The notes under the pieces: generated by a model
The model's database searches: none
What the model saw: only the letters and a program-made list of their open reading frames with translations
Told to the model about the DNA's origin: nothing
Part shown: piece after piece, positions 14,330 to 26,516 of the stretch
How the letters are laid out: each line of letters starts with the position of its first letter
Numbering within the stretch: position 1 is the stretch's first letter
From: Phallus indusiatus
Taxonomy: Eukaryota > Basidiomycota > Agaricomycetes > Phallales > Phallaceae
Length of the DNA stretch: 64,000 nucleotides
Assembly: GCA_027605045.1 (NCBI GenBank)
Contig: JAQFWX010000180.1
Location: 1-64,000, forward strand
Direction of reading: 5' to 3'
Made by a program: the position numbers and the translations under genes

Positions 14330-14703
14330 TAATCTTTTCCTTTCTTCTTTTTTTTTATTTAGCGGGTTGCCCTTATTGTATCGATGTTATTTATCTATTG
14401 GATGTAGAATATAATTGGATGATCCTTTATCGCTACATATAGTCTCTTTGTGACGGGGATTCGTTGCCGAAGACTTACGACCATAGTATGCTTCTTTATG
14501 CTTCTAGCAGCCGCGATGTCATGTGTGCGATTTAAGACGTTAAACGAGACAACGGAGACAACGGCGAACACTGACCGGGATCCTGTGAATTTTTGGCGAG
14601 AGATTCCGAAGCTCCAGTCAAACAATCCCCGATGAACGATTACCCGACAAGTTTTTGAATAAAGCAAGCAATCGCCTCTTTACGGGATCATTGAACACCA
14701 ACA
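14330..14703. other. Intergenic region SPT20 to hydrolase gene
   Basis: Tandem genes are separated by 374 bases, which should hold the SPT20 3' end and the promoter of the next gene. A 61-codon frame at 14450-14635 starts with a hydrophobic stretch, but it has no supporting evidence and is left uncalled. Confidence 0.5.
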
Positions 14704-17088
14704 ATGAGTCGTAAAATAGACGACACCGAACTATTGCTGCACCGTAAAGTTGTTTCTAGGTCCAAACCAAGGCCAAGGTCGATTCTGGGGCCGCTGATCC
14801 TCTCCGTCTTCATATTCATCGTTATCTCATGCGGAAGCTTCCAGTCATGGTCATGGACAACGCGCTCTCGGCGACTTTCACAAAAGGATCACGATATCGA
14901 CTGGACATCGTTACCCCCTGGGACAGTGAGATGGTGGCCATGCGACCTTCCAGGCGACTTGGAAGGATCTGAATGCGGATTCGTTATGCAAGTTGTTTCA
15001 GTGTATTCCGTTTCGCTGCTTCACTTTTCAATGTCTCTAGCACACCTCTCGACTACTTCAATTCCAGCGCGGGAGTAGCCAAAGTCGCCTTGGGACGTTA
15101 TAAAGCGACCAAACATCCTCGAATGGGGACTATATTAGTAAACCCAGGTTATTATCAGTTCACAGTATTAACTCGAACGTCCCTCTGATGTTTCTAATAG
15201 GCGGACCAGGGGCTTCCGGCAAGGCATGGGCTACTCAAATGGGGACGGCCTTTCAAGCCTTCATGGGCGAGAACTACGACATCGTTGGCCTCGACCCTCG
15301 TGGTATTGGACTAACCGAGTGCCTCATTTATTTCTCTAAATATTTTCTTTTCTTATCGCTAAAACTCTCTCAGACCTACTGTACAATGCTTCCGTCCTCA
15401 AGATGCTTCGCCTTTCGGCATAAACAGCGTTATCCAGACAGGTTTCGATATTGCACCCAATATATCCGATCCTCAAACGCGTCATCATTTGATTAATCAA
15501 CAAGGGCACGCTCTCGCGTTTTATAAGACGGCCATGGAAGTTTGTAAATCCACGATGGGTGATACGCTGCGATATATGGGCACTAGTACCATTGTTCGGG
15601 ATGTTGATTTCATCACTACTGTTCTCGAAGGTCGTGACGCTTTAATGTATGTGTCAAATGATTAGCATTATCAGATTTTTGACAGAAAATTTTTGGCAGT
15701 AATTTTTGGGGAATCAGCTACGGTTCTGTTCTCGGAAGCTACGTTGTGAATATGTCAGTTCAAGAACCTGAAATACTGGTACTGGAACCCATTTGATCGT
15801 TGTTTCGTTAGGTTTCCCGACCGTGTAGGTCGCGTAGTGATTGATGGCATAGCTCATCCTGGAGAATGGGCTTGTGAGTGCGTCTCGTAAATTCAAAAGC
15901 TGCTGTCCAATAACCTTTTCAGCTACACCGGGTCACAAATATCATAACTGGCTTGTAGACACCCAGGCGACTTATGATTTGTTCCTTTCAGAATGTTCAA
16001 AAGTGCGTCCCCTTCGCAAATTTACGAACAGGAAAGTAAGGACCTTATTTTTACCGACGCATACAGTCACATTGCGCTTTGGCGAAGCATGCCAATGAAG
16101 ACCCAGAGCTTATTAAATCTCGTATCGATAATTTCATAGAGAAATTATATTTTGAGCCTATGCCTGTACCCAATGCCGTGTTGCCTGGTGTGTTGACCCA
16201 GGGAATGTTAAGGAGTGAGTTGTTCCTAAACACTCTCGCAAATAACATCGACTGAGGATACATTCAGGAGCACTCTTTATAGCATTACAAAACCCATTAA
16301 TATGGTCATATTTCGCCGGTAATCTCCAAGAAGCCATGAACGGCAATGCAACAATCATCACAAACCAGAATCGTTTCGGTCATCTTGGTCGTTCTTTATT
16401 CAGTAATGCAGTATCCTGCAATGATAATGCACCATTCGCACCTCCAACGGCCGAGGAACTAGTCGATGGAGAGCTCGCAGCTATGAAAAATGTTTCTCGT
16501 TTTGCCTTCGTCCTCCCATTCGCCGAAGGTGAAACGGCAGGTTGCCAGTACTGGCCTGTTACACCGCCAGAAAGATTCCAAGGTCCGTGGAACCATACCC
16601 TTCGCAATCCTATCCTTGTCTTGAGTAACAAGGTAAGAAACAGTTTAAACTTGCTATTCGTTCACACGTCACTTTGACTAAATCTGCATTTGATTTTAAG
16701 CTGGATCCTGTAACCCCGTTAGACAGCGGCCTATGGGTACGAAACCAGTTAAAAGAATCAGCGAGGATAATAATTCGCGATGGGCCTGGAGTTAGCGCTC
16801 TTTTAATTTGGATACGATTCAACGATAATTGATATTCTATTCTAACAGCATACAACCCTCACTTTACCTTCCATATGCAGTGGAAAGGCAACTCGCGAAT
16901 ATTTCTTAAATGGCATCCTTCCACCAGATGAACACCGCTGTCCTGTCGATGCCTCCATTTACCCCTCTGGAAAGCCTCCGATCTCACGGCCCAAAGAAGA
17001 CGAATACATGCTTGCAAAACTCCATGAACTGAGCGAATTTTATGATCGCTTCATGCGTTGGCCGGTTGATCCTTCATGGCGGATTTAG
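14704..17088 (+). CDS. Membrane-anchored alpha/beta hydrolase, TAP-like C-terminus
   Basis: Resembles fungal homologues of tripeptidyl aminopeptidase-type serine hydrolases, which remove short peptides from N-termini; the substrate here is unknown. The N-terminus is charged, then has one hydrophobic segment (about residues 28-47), suggesting a type II anchor with the enzyme outside the cytosol. Visible elements: PLDYFNSSAG; VNPGGPGASG (oxyanion region, formed across an intron); GENYDIVGLDPRGIGLT; the nucleophile elbow WGISYGSVLGSY with its Ser; and a C-terminal TAP-like part around ATREYFLNGILPPDEHRCPV. Several 45-60 nt introns split it. The first join only keeps frame with a GC donor at 14988. 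It ends 252 bp from convergent DBP9. Exon borders in the middle are approximate. Confidence 0.82.
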
Positions 17089-17340
17089 CTTATTCAAAAC
17101 AATTTGTATAATACGAAGGAAAAAAATTCTCCCTTGTACTTTATTATGTAAAATCACAACCAGCCTTCTCTCGAACCCCGCTTTTCCTTGACTGTTTTGC
17201 AGATTCTTGTGAATTCCCCTTTGAATTGCAGCATTGTTCCTTTGTTTGCGTTCAAGTCAGTCATCTCATTATATATCTCATAATCACTCGAAATTCGAAA
17301 GCAAAGCCGCAGAACAATGGTATATTACACAAACGCAAAA

Positions 17341-19664
17341 CTACCTCGCTCCTTTCAAAGGGTCTTTTTTCCGTCTGCCCAAACTCGACTTCCCCCCTCT
17401 CCCTCTCCCTCTTCCCCTCCCTCTTCCCCTTCCCCTATCACTTCCAACTTTTTTAAACGGAATAAATCCTATTTCTTCGGTCTCAGTTGGTTTCTCCGTT
17501 CCTTCGCTAGACTGAGGTACCGTCCCCTGTTTTAGGTATTTGGGTACGAACTTTAAGTGCGGCTGAATTCTAGTGGGATGGAGAGGTTTGTCGTGTCTGA
17601 GGTATTCCATTGTTCGGGGATTATCTTCGAAATAAGCCTAAGAATGTTCAGTGAACTGATTGTCCCCGAACGAGTAACAAGATAAATAGAGTTTTTAAAA
17701 AATTACCTTTAGCTTATCCGAATTCAACATTTCGGTAGTAATCTCTTTAACTCGAGCTTCGCCGATCGCACGTTTAGTTACGCTTCTGAGAGCGTCTTCC
17801 ATTCGATACCGGAACGCTTCGACTTGTCTCTGATCAAAAGCCCATTCTTTAATCTCATGCCCTTTTTCCTTCTGCTTCCGCGATATACGAGCAAAAACTT
17901 TCTCATCCTTTTTCGTGCTTTCTAAACCCCCAACTACTTTGTCTTTTCCCCATTCATCTTCGGGAACAACGAAAGATATCGCTATGCCCGATTTTCCCGC
18001 TCGTGCTGTACGACCTACTCTATGCACATATGCGCGAGAGCTAGAAGGCAGATCGAAATTAAAAACGCATGAGACCGAGACAAAGTCGATTCCTCGAGAT
18101 ACGCCGTATTCCTTGTCTGATTTATGACCACGCTTAGTTTTGTTTTTTTTTTGTGAGGGGGGTGGTGTCGGCTCGCGTTTTCGTTTCTTACTCGTAGATG
18201 CGGAACCTTCCTGGCTTGCATCTTCCATTTTTGAATCAGTTGATGCTATTGAAGATTAATTGGGATATTTAAGTAGATAGAAAGGCAGAATACCAACCGA
18301 TCGGAGCGGATTCTGCAACTTCGTTAGGTTCGTCATCTGAATCCAGTTCTTCACGTCCAACAGCACTTTCATCAGTAGCTATGATATAATCATACACGCC
18401 CTTGTTAAATTCCTGAACAATATGATATCTCCAAAACCCTATGAGACAGCGTCATTCTCAAAAATTTAATATCACTTACCGTGAATTTAAAGGTAACTCT
18501 GAATTCAAAACACAACTTTTAATGGAAAATTGCTCCAAGAATAATTTTAGGCGGTAACAACGCTCGACGTTATTAACGAATAATATGCATTTTCCTTTTA
18601 CGAGTTTTAATTTTAGAATAACAAATGTAAGGAGGAATTTGTCGACTTCGGAACAACTGGGTTTTTTCATAAACAGGTGAACACTAAAGAATATAATATA
18701 CTCACTGGATAGAGTATTGACTAAGCCGGATAGCTGAGTCTTCGTCTTCTTCCAACCGCAGTATTACCTGAATAAATATCAGAGAATAAATTCAACCAAG
18801 GTGCTTCACGTCATTATAGACTTACAGGGTTCCGCAAAACAAGACCTTTCAGAGTTTCCACGTCCTTAGTCATAGTGGCGCTCATGAGGAAGGATTGAAA
18901 CACCTTCGGTAGGTATTTTCCGTTCAATATTTTCCGAACATCTTCGTCATGACCATACGACAGGATCAGGTCTGCTTCATCAATAACTAAGGATTCTAAC
19001 GCGACCAGCGACAGTATCTGTAAATGTCGAGGTGTAGCTGATGGTTGACTTAAAAGATCCGAGAAAAGTACCTCTGACTGGAGAACTGCCAGTGCTCTTG
19101 TTGGGGTAGCTACAACGATGTCAGGTTGATCCGATAGCATGATACTATTTGAATCATAAATAAGTCAGATTCTAGTATACAAGCGGATAAAGAAGGAAAG
19201 ATGACGCCGTACTTTTGCAATTGTGAGGTCGCTCCAGATGCAACATTGACAACAGTAATCTCATTCTCAAAGTACTTTAAAAGCAGCTTCAGATGACCGG
19301 TGACCTGCTCTGCCAATTCGCGAGTGGGAACTAATATCAATGCTCTTGTTTGTTGGATTGAGTTTGCGAGACCAGATACCTGGATTTACTTCGTCAAGAA
19401 GAGAACGACACAAAGAAGGAGTGACAAGCATACTAATTTCGAACTTGCAATCTTTTGAATAATGGGTGTGCAGTACGCTGCGGTTTTTCCACTTCCCGTC
19501 CTTGCTCGTGCCAGGATATCTTTGCCTTCCAGCGCAAGAGGAATGGCCTTTGCCTGAATGAGAGTCGGACGAGCAAAGCCCAAGTCTGCCAGTGCACGCA
19601 ATATACGTGCATCAAGAATGTTTGAGAAAGACGAGAATGTTAATTTCTCGTCGACCAAGCTCAT
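17341..19664 (-). CDS. DBP9: DEAD-box RNA helicase Dbp9 (DDX56 type)
   Basis: Nucleolar helicase needed for early assembly of the 60S ribosomal subunit. The start at 19664 (AAAATGAGC) is followed by the family opening [20 protein letters not shown]. Motifs seen: [14 protein letters not shown] (I), PTRELAEQV (Ia), [17 protein letters not shown] (II, DEAD), [11 protein letters not shown] (III) and [13 protein letters not shown] (VI). A linker rich in Lys and Glu precedes the C-terminal helicase region, as in other Dbp9 proteins. The conserved C-terminal part includes [20 protein letters not shown] and [20 protein letters not shown]. The tail is a GRGRGR repeat followed by a basic end, encoded by the pyrimidine-rich stretch at 17388-17440. 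The gene is split by several short introns and starts 118 bp from divergent COQ6. Confidence 0.93.
17388..17440 (-). repeat. CT-rich tract encoding the DBP9 Gly-Arg tail
   Basis: On the plus strand this is a run of CCCTCT- and CTTCCC-type units. Read on the minus strand it encodes alternating Gly and Arg near the DBP9 C-terminus. It is a coding low-complexity repeat and probably prone to length change. Confidence 0.85.
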
Positions 19665-19781
19665 TTTTGGAGCCTGAGGTTGAAATTTCAAAAACGGTTG
19701 GTGGCCAGTGTCAGCACGAAGTTTTCAAGGTCAGACAGACTTGGCTGGTCGCTCCTCCATATTTGCTTCCGCCACAACTTA

Positions 19782-21815
19782 ATGCACAAATCTACACTTC
19801 GTTTAGTTGGCGGACATGGCTTTACACGAATTGTAAACTCCTACAGTAGAACACTGCCGAGACTGAGATATTTCTCTACTCAGGGAAATAGTCTCGAGTC
19901 TGTGGACATTGCAATTGTAGGAGGTGGACCAGCAGGACTGGCTCTTGCTTGTGCGCTGTGTAAGCAATGAGACGAACTTGTATTGACATTATGCTGATAT
20001 GACTCCCATTTCTGAAAGCATCTTCAATAAATGTTAATGAGTCTCTGAGAATCGCTTTGATTGAAAGCAGCGACCTTTCGCGCGTCCGGACGTGGCAGGG
20101 CCATGGAGATAATTATTCGAACCGGGTCAGTTCAATCACGGGAGCATCTCAGCAGTTTCTTGAAGGTTGGTTTCAAAATTTGAATGTGTGAATTCACTAT
20201 GTGACATCTCGCATAGATATTGGAGTATGGGATAATGTCGAAGTGGAGCGTACAACACCCATCGAGGAGATGCAAGTAAGTTCAAATACTGCTGCATTCC
20301 GATGGTTTCTAAAATAACACACTCCCTTTTTAAGGTATGGGATGGGATATCCGATGCCAGAATAGTCTTTAATGCGAATGAGTTAGCCGCTTTGACTGCA
20401 CAGCCAACTTCCGAAATGGCTCGACTGACGGAGAATCTAAATCTCCAGCGCGCTCTTCTTCAACATCTCGAAGGTTTTCCTGAAATTCTTATGCTCGATA
20501 AAACCAAAGTCGAAGCGATAAATCGAACAGAGCACGGTTGGCCCGTTTTAAGTTTAGCTAATGGTAAAAACATTGAAACGAGGTTGCTCGTGAGTAAATT
20601 TGAATTTTTAAATCCTACATTCTAATAATTCTCTTTAAATTAAACTATTTCATTGACATATGTTTTTAGGTTGGAGCTGATGGGTTTAATTCTCCCGTAC
20701 GATCATTTGCACAAATTCCCTCATTTGGCTGGTCGTACGACACTCAAGCCATTGTGGCCACTTTATCCCACGTCCCCAGGACATTGACAGAGTATCAAAA
20801 CGCAAACACAACTGCGTATCAGAGATTTTTGAAAACCGGTCCCATAGCTTTTCTTCCCTTGTCTTCTACAGCATCATCTCTAGTTTGGTCAACTTCGCCA
20901 TCTATTGCCAAAGCCTTGTTACAATCCGAACCCGGCGTTCTAGCAGCTATGATCAATGCCGCTTTCCGCCTCCCTTACATCTCATTGGACTACTTGCACA
21001 ATACAATTCTTGAAAATTACACTCATGGCACGCCATTATCTGCTCAGACGGTCTTGGAGGAAATTAGATGGAGAGAACAATCGCATGGAATTGATACCAG
21101 CTCGGCGTATTCTTCGTGTCAGCGTCCTAGTGAACTTGTGGGAATTCCGCCGGTTGAAAATGATTTATTACCTCCTTTGGTCCTTTCCATTCAAGACGGA
21201 ACGGCCGCCTCATTTCCTGTGAGGTTTAACCATGCAGAAGCTTATATCGGCGAGGGAGAAAATTCCCGTACAGCTCTTTTGGGCGATGCGGCACATACTG
21301 TGCATCCTTTGGCAGGCCAAGGTCTTAACTTGGGTTTGGCAGATGCACAGGCATTGGCGCGCTGTATCGAAACGGCGGTTCTTAGAGGTGGTGATATAGG
21401 TATTTGAAATTCCTATCATTCTAATCTTTCCCTAGCAAAAGTTTTCTCAAGCAATTTGACAGGTTCATATACCGCCTTGACGCCATATACCAAAGAGAGA
21501 TATTTTGAGAACCACAAAATTATGGCGATTACGGATAAACTACATAAAATTTATCGCACCGATTTTGCCCCGGTTGTGTGGGCGCGTACAGCTGGCGTCG
21601 AAGTTCTGCACGAACTCTCATCACTCAAAGCTGCGGTGATGCTTTCTGCGGGTGCTCAACCAACAGAAAGACTGGGTCAGAGGGATTTGACAGCTTTTAA
21701 ACTGTTGACTCACGGCGTAGAAATTGCTAGTGGGGGAATTGACACTGTCAAGTCGTTGGCGAAGAATTTTTTGGGAAGTGCGAATGGTTCTATATTTCAA
21801 AGCTCGAATAAATGA
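19782..21815 (+). CDS. COQ6: Ubiquinone biosynthesis monooxygenase Coq6 (mitochondrial)
   Basis: FAD-dependent hydroxylase acting on the ring of the ubiquinone precursor at the mitochondrial inner membrane. The start at 19782 is the first ATG in frame; upstream the frame has only TTG. It gives an Arg- and Ser-rich, acid-poor leader fitting a mitochondrial presequence, followed by VDIAIVGGGPAGLALACAL (FAD-binding GxGxxG). Later signatures are RVRTWQGHGDNYSNRVSSIT, VGADGFNSPVR and GDAAHTVHPLAGQGLNLGLAD, the second FAD motif of this hydroxylase family. Short introns interrupt the gene, the first at 19960. The C-terminal exon ends with SLKAAVMLSAGAQP and a short tail. DBP9 lies divergently upstream with 117 bp between start codons. 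Confidence 0.94.
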
Positions 21816-22079
21816 GTGCTAATGTTTTGAACAAATTGTATGGGCTGTAATTTACATTTAGACTATATGCTTTAGCTTTTGATAATATTTATTATTCTGG
21901 GCTGAATTCGGCTTTGCACGGAAGATGCCGGGCCGTCGGCACTGAGAAGCTTTAGCTGATACCCCGCGTTTTCACGTAACCCAAATGTGCCGCAGTCTGC
22001 CGGTGACCTGAAGGTCAACGTCAACTCATTTCACATCTACCACTTTAGCCATTTCACGTCGAGGTTGACGTCGCTAGCC

Positions 22080-23620
22080 ATGTCGGTGATACACACCGCT
22101 ACATCCATTCATGGACGCATCCTTTTGCGACCCCGGCCGTACGCTCTTAATTCTGGACTTTTGGTTTTGGTCCCTCTCAATATTACCAAACCCCGGAAAT
22201 CTTTGTCAACCTTTCCAGCGGAGGTGCTGTCTCGCATCTTTGGGTTTCTTTTCGTGATACCGTTTGCTGATGTTGATATATCTGAGCGGAGAGCCCGATT
22301 ACAGCTTTTGTGCTTGTCAAAGTCCCTCAAGGTGAGATAATTTCTTGTCAGCATCCGGGGAGCCGACTCAACCATCTTCATCTTGTCTTGCTTTGCCTTT
22401 GCTTTGCTGCGAACAACACATGATATTTGGTGAAAGTTTATCTCTCAACTGACGTGCAGCAGCGAAACTTTGTACCAGTTTCATCTGTTTTCGCAAGCGA
22501 TGCTAATGAAATCTTCATTACACAGAACATTATACACCCGCTCCTTTTCTCATACCCACCGCTACCATCTCTTGACTCATTTTCCGCATTTACGAATATA
22601 CTCAAAATATCGGATAAAACATGGGATTCCTTGAGACGAATACCATATTCCACGCCTGGTCGCTGGGTTCAAATCGTGGACCTCTCTCGCGTGACCTGTT
22701 ATACACCAGCTGACCGGCTTGTTGTCGACAATCTTTTGGTGGATCTTTTCCCACTTTTACCCTTCCTTTCCCAGTTGGTAGTGAACAGCACCATCAAACT
22801 CAGCCGAAGAAGCTTCTCAGCATTGGCTTCGAAAGAAGGCATAGAATGTCTCAGAGTGCTGAAAGGTCTCGAATGGGCACCTACATTGCCTTCATACCTA
22901 CACCCGGAAATACCGTTTCTATTACTCCTTCAGATGGCAAAAAGTCTAGAGCGGTTAGAAATGGTCGGCCCTGGGTTACAAGATGACGATGTTGAATTTT
23001 CAAACTTAATTACACACCAATTAATTACGCCACCTCCAACGCCGCCTCCCCCATTAATACTTCCGTCACTACGCTCCTTGAAGTTGATATCGCTACCCAA
23101 CGGGCCTATTATTGACGCGTTCCTCAGAGCCTCTCTACCCCAGTTACGTTCACTTACTGTTACACCATACGACGACGTCCCTTCGGCCTTGACTTCACAT
23201 CTCGTAGCTGCTCACGGGAGTAAGTTAAGGCACTTGACATTCTGCACTCCAAAATCATGGCCCTCGTTTCGGTTTTCAACCCCGCCTGATATCTTGTCTA
23301 TAGCTCCCTCACTCGAAACGCTTTCATTAACAGCACCGCTCCCACTTTTATCCCTTTCACATATTCCCCATCCCGTTCAGCTTATTAGACTCCCTCGACC
23401 AAATCACCTTTACTTGAATCAGTTGGAAGCTTGGCTATATATGGGTTTACTCCCAAACCTGCGGATCATACATATGCAGGAAGTGCGATGGATTCGCTCG
23501 GGTCTTTCCAGTCGTGCTGCTGAAGCGGGAATACAAGGTGAATTAAAATTATGGAAGAAGAGGCTTTCGCGGTTAGGAGTTCATGTGTTGGATATGAACG
23601 GTTTTGATGAACCATTTTGA
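22080..23620 (+). CDS. F-box-like protein of unknown function
   Basis: Two exons (22080-22331 and 22460-23620) give 470 residues. Near residues 40-60 is an F-box-like segment, LSTFPAEVLSRIFGFLFV, which in this fold binds Skp1 and links a target to an SCF ubiquitin ligase. The remainder is Leu-rich, with recurring stretches such as LRSLKLISLPNG, LRSLTVTPYDD and LETLSLTAPLPLL. These suggest an irregular leucine-rich-repeat recognition region. Such F-box proteins are numerous and fast-evolving in agaricomycetes, and the target cannot be guessed. The ATG at 22080 is the first in frame. The acceptor could be after 22459 or 22462, a one-codon difference. Confidence 0.75.
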
Positions 23621-24422
23621 AGTAACTTTAACGACTTATTATGTTTTTGACGCATTGCTGTATTTGTATATTGTTTTTTTTTTTTCTGTACGCATATGGG
23701 GTGTTTTTTTTGGCTATGTATTTATGTTCTGTTTAAATTCATATCACCACTACTCTACAAGTAATTATTATATCATATGGGAATTCAGGCATTTTATGCC
23801 ACAGCGCCGATAGCTTCTGCCAAGCAGTACATGTGCTATCAACTACGTACAGATCTGAGATGGAAGAGATAATATTTTAGTGTAATCACAAATAAATAAT
23901 AAACCGTTTGCAAAGGTTTCTAATTATGATTTTCTTCGTAAATATATGAAAGCTATGTGTAATAAAATAATTACTTAGTAAACACAGGCTGTGAATCCTT
24001 ACTAACTTTACCCCTAGATTTTTGCCTTGGTTTTGCATCAGCCGGGTCCCTTTGCGGCGTTTTCTATCACCAGCGCCACGCGGGCTTGGCAGCCCGTCAT
24101 GACGATGTGACGACTGGCACTCGTCACGCCCATTCAAACGCGATGACAGAATCCCACCGCACACGACTACTGCGTCTCTATCAACTTTACTATCATAAAT
24201 CTGGTAATTTAAACCTCGATGGCGCCAGTGTGAGTTTGTTCACTTGTTTCTACTGTATATGGCACACTGAAAGTCCCTTTTCAGAACTGACATTGTGTAT
24301 CTTGTTGTGGTAAGTAGTTTTTGTGTATATGCGACAAATCTATCAGAGCTGAGCTTACCATGATTATAGACTCTTTCTATTATCGGTGGTTCCGTAGGTT
24401 CGTGAATGATGAAATTTAGAAG
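23621..24422. other. Intergenic region after the F-box gene
   Basis: An A/T-rich 3' flank is followed by about 400 bases with small frames on both strands. A 75-codon frame at 24086-24313 has no recognisable domain. I could not join it convincingly to the downstream small gene. Confidence 0.45.
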
Positions 24423-24761
24423 ATGAACTCGCTTCATTCGTTTATTCTCTCAGCTGTAATTCTGTCTATTGTCAATGCTGCTAGTCGGGTTAAATCAAAC
24501 ACGAAAGAAAAACTAAAAGCTAAAGGGTACGATATATCAGACCATGGTGTTTCTATCCAGACGAATAAGCGGATGAACCGTGAAGACTACGTGGATGCAA
24601 CTCAACGGTATGTTTAGTCTTCATGTTGCCTTCAAAACAGTTTATCTATTGTACATGACAGGGGCATCGTGAAAGCACTGCAAGCTTCGTCTTTCCAGAA
24701 GGGATCAGATTCTTCTATATCAGTTAGTACTAGGAAATCATCTTCTACCTGCTATTCCTAA
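24423..24761 (+). CDS. Small secreted or membrane-anchored hypothetical protein
   Basis: Not recognised. Two exons (24423-24607, 24662-24761) with a clean GTATGT...ACAG intron give 94 residues. The first 20 residues are hydrophobic (LHSFILSAVILSIVNAASR), consistent with a signal peptide or an N-terminal membrane anchor. A charged middle follows (KSNTKEKLKAKGY, then NREDYVDATQR). The end is Ser-rich (GSDSSISVSTRKSSS) with one Cys. The intron keeps the frame across an Arg codon, which favours a real gene over a chance frame. It lies between the F-box gene and ERV1 on the same strand. Confidence 0.5.
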
Positions 24762-25044
24762 ATTGCATTTAGTCAAGGAAAAATCACGAAAACCACGATC
24801 GATAGTCGCTGTCCAAATGTCCCAATCTTCTTCCGAACGACTATTCTCGATCTTCTCTGTTGAACGAACCAGAACTTCTTCCGAACCTTGTACAGAATAC
24901 ATTTTTGTAAACAGTTTATTTATATATTTATGAAGGAGCATTAGATGCACTAAAATTAGTACTATCATCAGTCATACATATTTTCAAATGTGCCAACAAT
25001 TTGGTTCCGGTCACTGTCGCGTTCAGAGTTGCGCGTTCATCTCA

Positions 25045-25698
25045 ATGACGAGTGGCGTGAATAACGAAGAGCCAATCCAGTCTCAAACTTCAGGTTCGTC
25101 ACAGTACCAGCAACAACAACAGTCAAAACAAAAACCACTTCCTTCTGGTGTAATTCTTGGACCGGATGGAAAACCATGCAAAATCTGTACTGCTTTTCGA
25201 CATTGGAAGCCGCCAGCATCAGCAACGACGACGAGCACCACACCCGTAAAAGAGTCAATTTCGGGTGATATCAAATACAACATCCGGGATCCAGTTTCTG
25301 CCTCTCTCGCCATCGCATCGGCTATACCACCCATGATGAATGACGTACCACGACCAGACAACTGTCCACCGGACGTCGAACATCTCGGTCGCGCAACTTG
25401 GGCATTCTTACATACAACAGCCGCATATTACCCCGAACGTGCTAATCCAACTCAGGCTCGTCATATGCACTCTTTGCTTTCGGCTTTGCCGACGCTGTAT
25501 CCCTGCAGTCATTGTGCCTCCCACCTTGGAGAGTGCATGAAGAAGAGCCCTCCGGACGTCACGGGGAGAGCTGCGTTGAGTCGTTGGCTATGTGAACGGC
25601 ATAATGAGGTTAATAAAAGGCTTGGAAAACCGTTGTTTGATTGTAGAAAGACGGATGAGAGGTGGAGGGATGGTCCCGCAGACGGTAGTTGCGACTAG
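25045..25698 (+). CDS. ERV1: FAD-linked sulfhydryl oxidase, ERV1/ALR family
   Basis: Forms disulfides using FAD. In mitochondria Erv1 reoxidises Mia40 during intermembrane-space import. It is a single exon of 217 residues from the ATG at 25045; an in-frame ATG at 24988 would add 19 residues. The N-terminal region is Gln-rich and then carries GPDGKPCKICTAFRHW, a shuttle-type CxxC. The catalytic domain shows LGRATWAFLHTTAAYYPE, the active-site pair YPCSHC, and then a segment beginning RWLCERHNEVNKRLGKP and ending FDC, the structural Cys pair 16 residues apart. It closes with DERWRDG. The shuttle CxxC and the absence of a signal peptide favour mitochondrial Erv1 over ER-located Erv2. Confidence 0.9.
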   Translation: MTSGVNNEEPIQSQTSGSSQYQQQQQSKQKPLPSGVILGPDGKPCKICTAFRHWKPPASATTTSTTPVKESISGDIKYNIRDPVSASLAIASAIPPMMNDVPRPDNCPPDVEHLGRATWAFLHTTAAYYPERANPTQARHMHSLLSALPTLYPCSHCASHLGECMKKSPPDVTGRAALSRWLCERHNEVNKRLGKPLFDCRKTDERWRDGPADGSCD

Positions 25699-26516
25699 AC
25701 TAAGACCTGAAAGACTTTATCAAATGAAGTATTGCATTTTGCTTCTTTTCAAGTGCAGTTCGCCTTATTCAACATTTATTTTATAGATCATATGTGTAGT
25801 ATCACATCACCGTATTGTAATAAACTCAACAATCTAATTTTACCCCCGCTCCAACTCTGTCTGCGTTTACGGCTCACCCGATTCGAATACTGGTCTAACT
25901 AGTCCTCAGCCAGCGCCTCAACTCTTATATTTGAGTCGACTACGTGGATGTGCAATCATCTCGATAAACTCTTAAGCATTGATATTGAGTCACCCGATTC
26001 TTTCGGTTACACAGTCCCGCTGTCTGTTGTAGAACTGCCTCAATTCGGTTCTCGGGTTATCTAACAGATGAGGTATGTCCACAAAAACGCACTCAGGCTA
26101 CCATGAGTGGTAAAACGGTACGAGGCCAACCCTGGCGTGGATTCTGTCACGAAGCCTTTTCTGCAACCGCGATGCCTTCTTTTTTAACTTTGAAAAGACT
26201 TCGGGATGGGATAAGGCTTTTCGTGATAAAACTGGCTTAGGCTTGAAGTAGCGACAGGTGCACGTAGAAACAGTCACTTAGACTGCGCCGGGTGCGAATT
26301 TCAAAGCCTTCTGAGGATGTGAACATAGTGAAGAATACTCATGCATATGTTTGAAGGGCATGTTAACCGTAGGATGTCACGTTTTCTTGATGTCTATGGC
26401 GTAATGTACAAAGAAAGATTATAGCAGGGGACATCCGAGTTATAGAGTATGCTTTTCGGGCAAGAAGGAAGTCTGCGAGATTTTTAACGACATAATATTC
26501 ACGTTTTCCTCCGCAA
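25699..26516. other. Intergenic region between convergent ERV1 and bL36m
   Basis: About 0.8 kb that must contain both 3' untranslated regions. I see no open frame with a domain, no tRNA boxes in the right arrangement and no repeats. Confidence 0.5.

Noticed and set aside
14450..14635. Small frame with a hydrophobic start
   Set aside because: It could be read as a small secreted protein, but it lies in the promoter of the next gene and has no intron, homology or codon-use support.
24086..24313. 75-codon frame upstream of the small secreted protein gene
   Set aside because: No join to the downstream exon in frame was found and no domain is visible.
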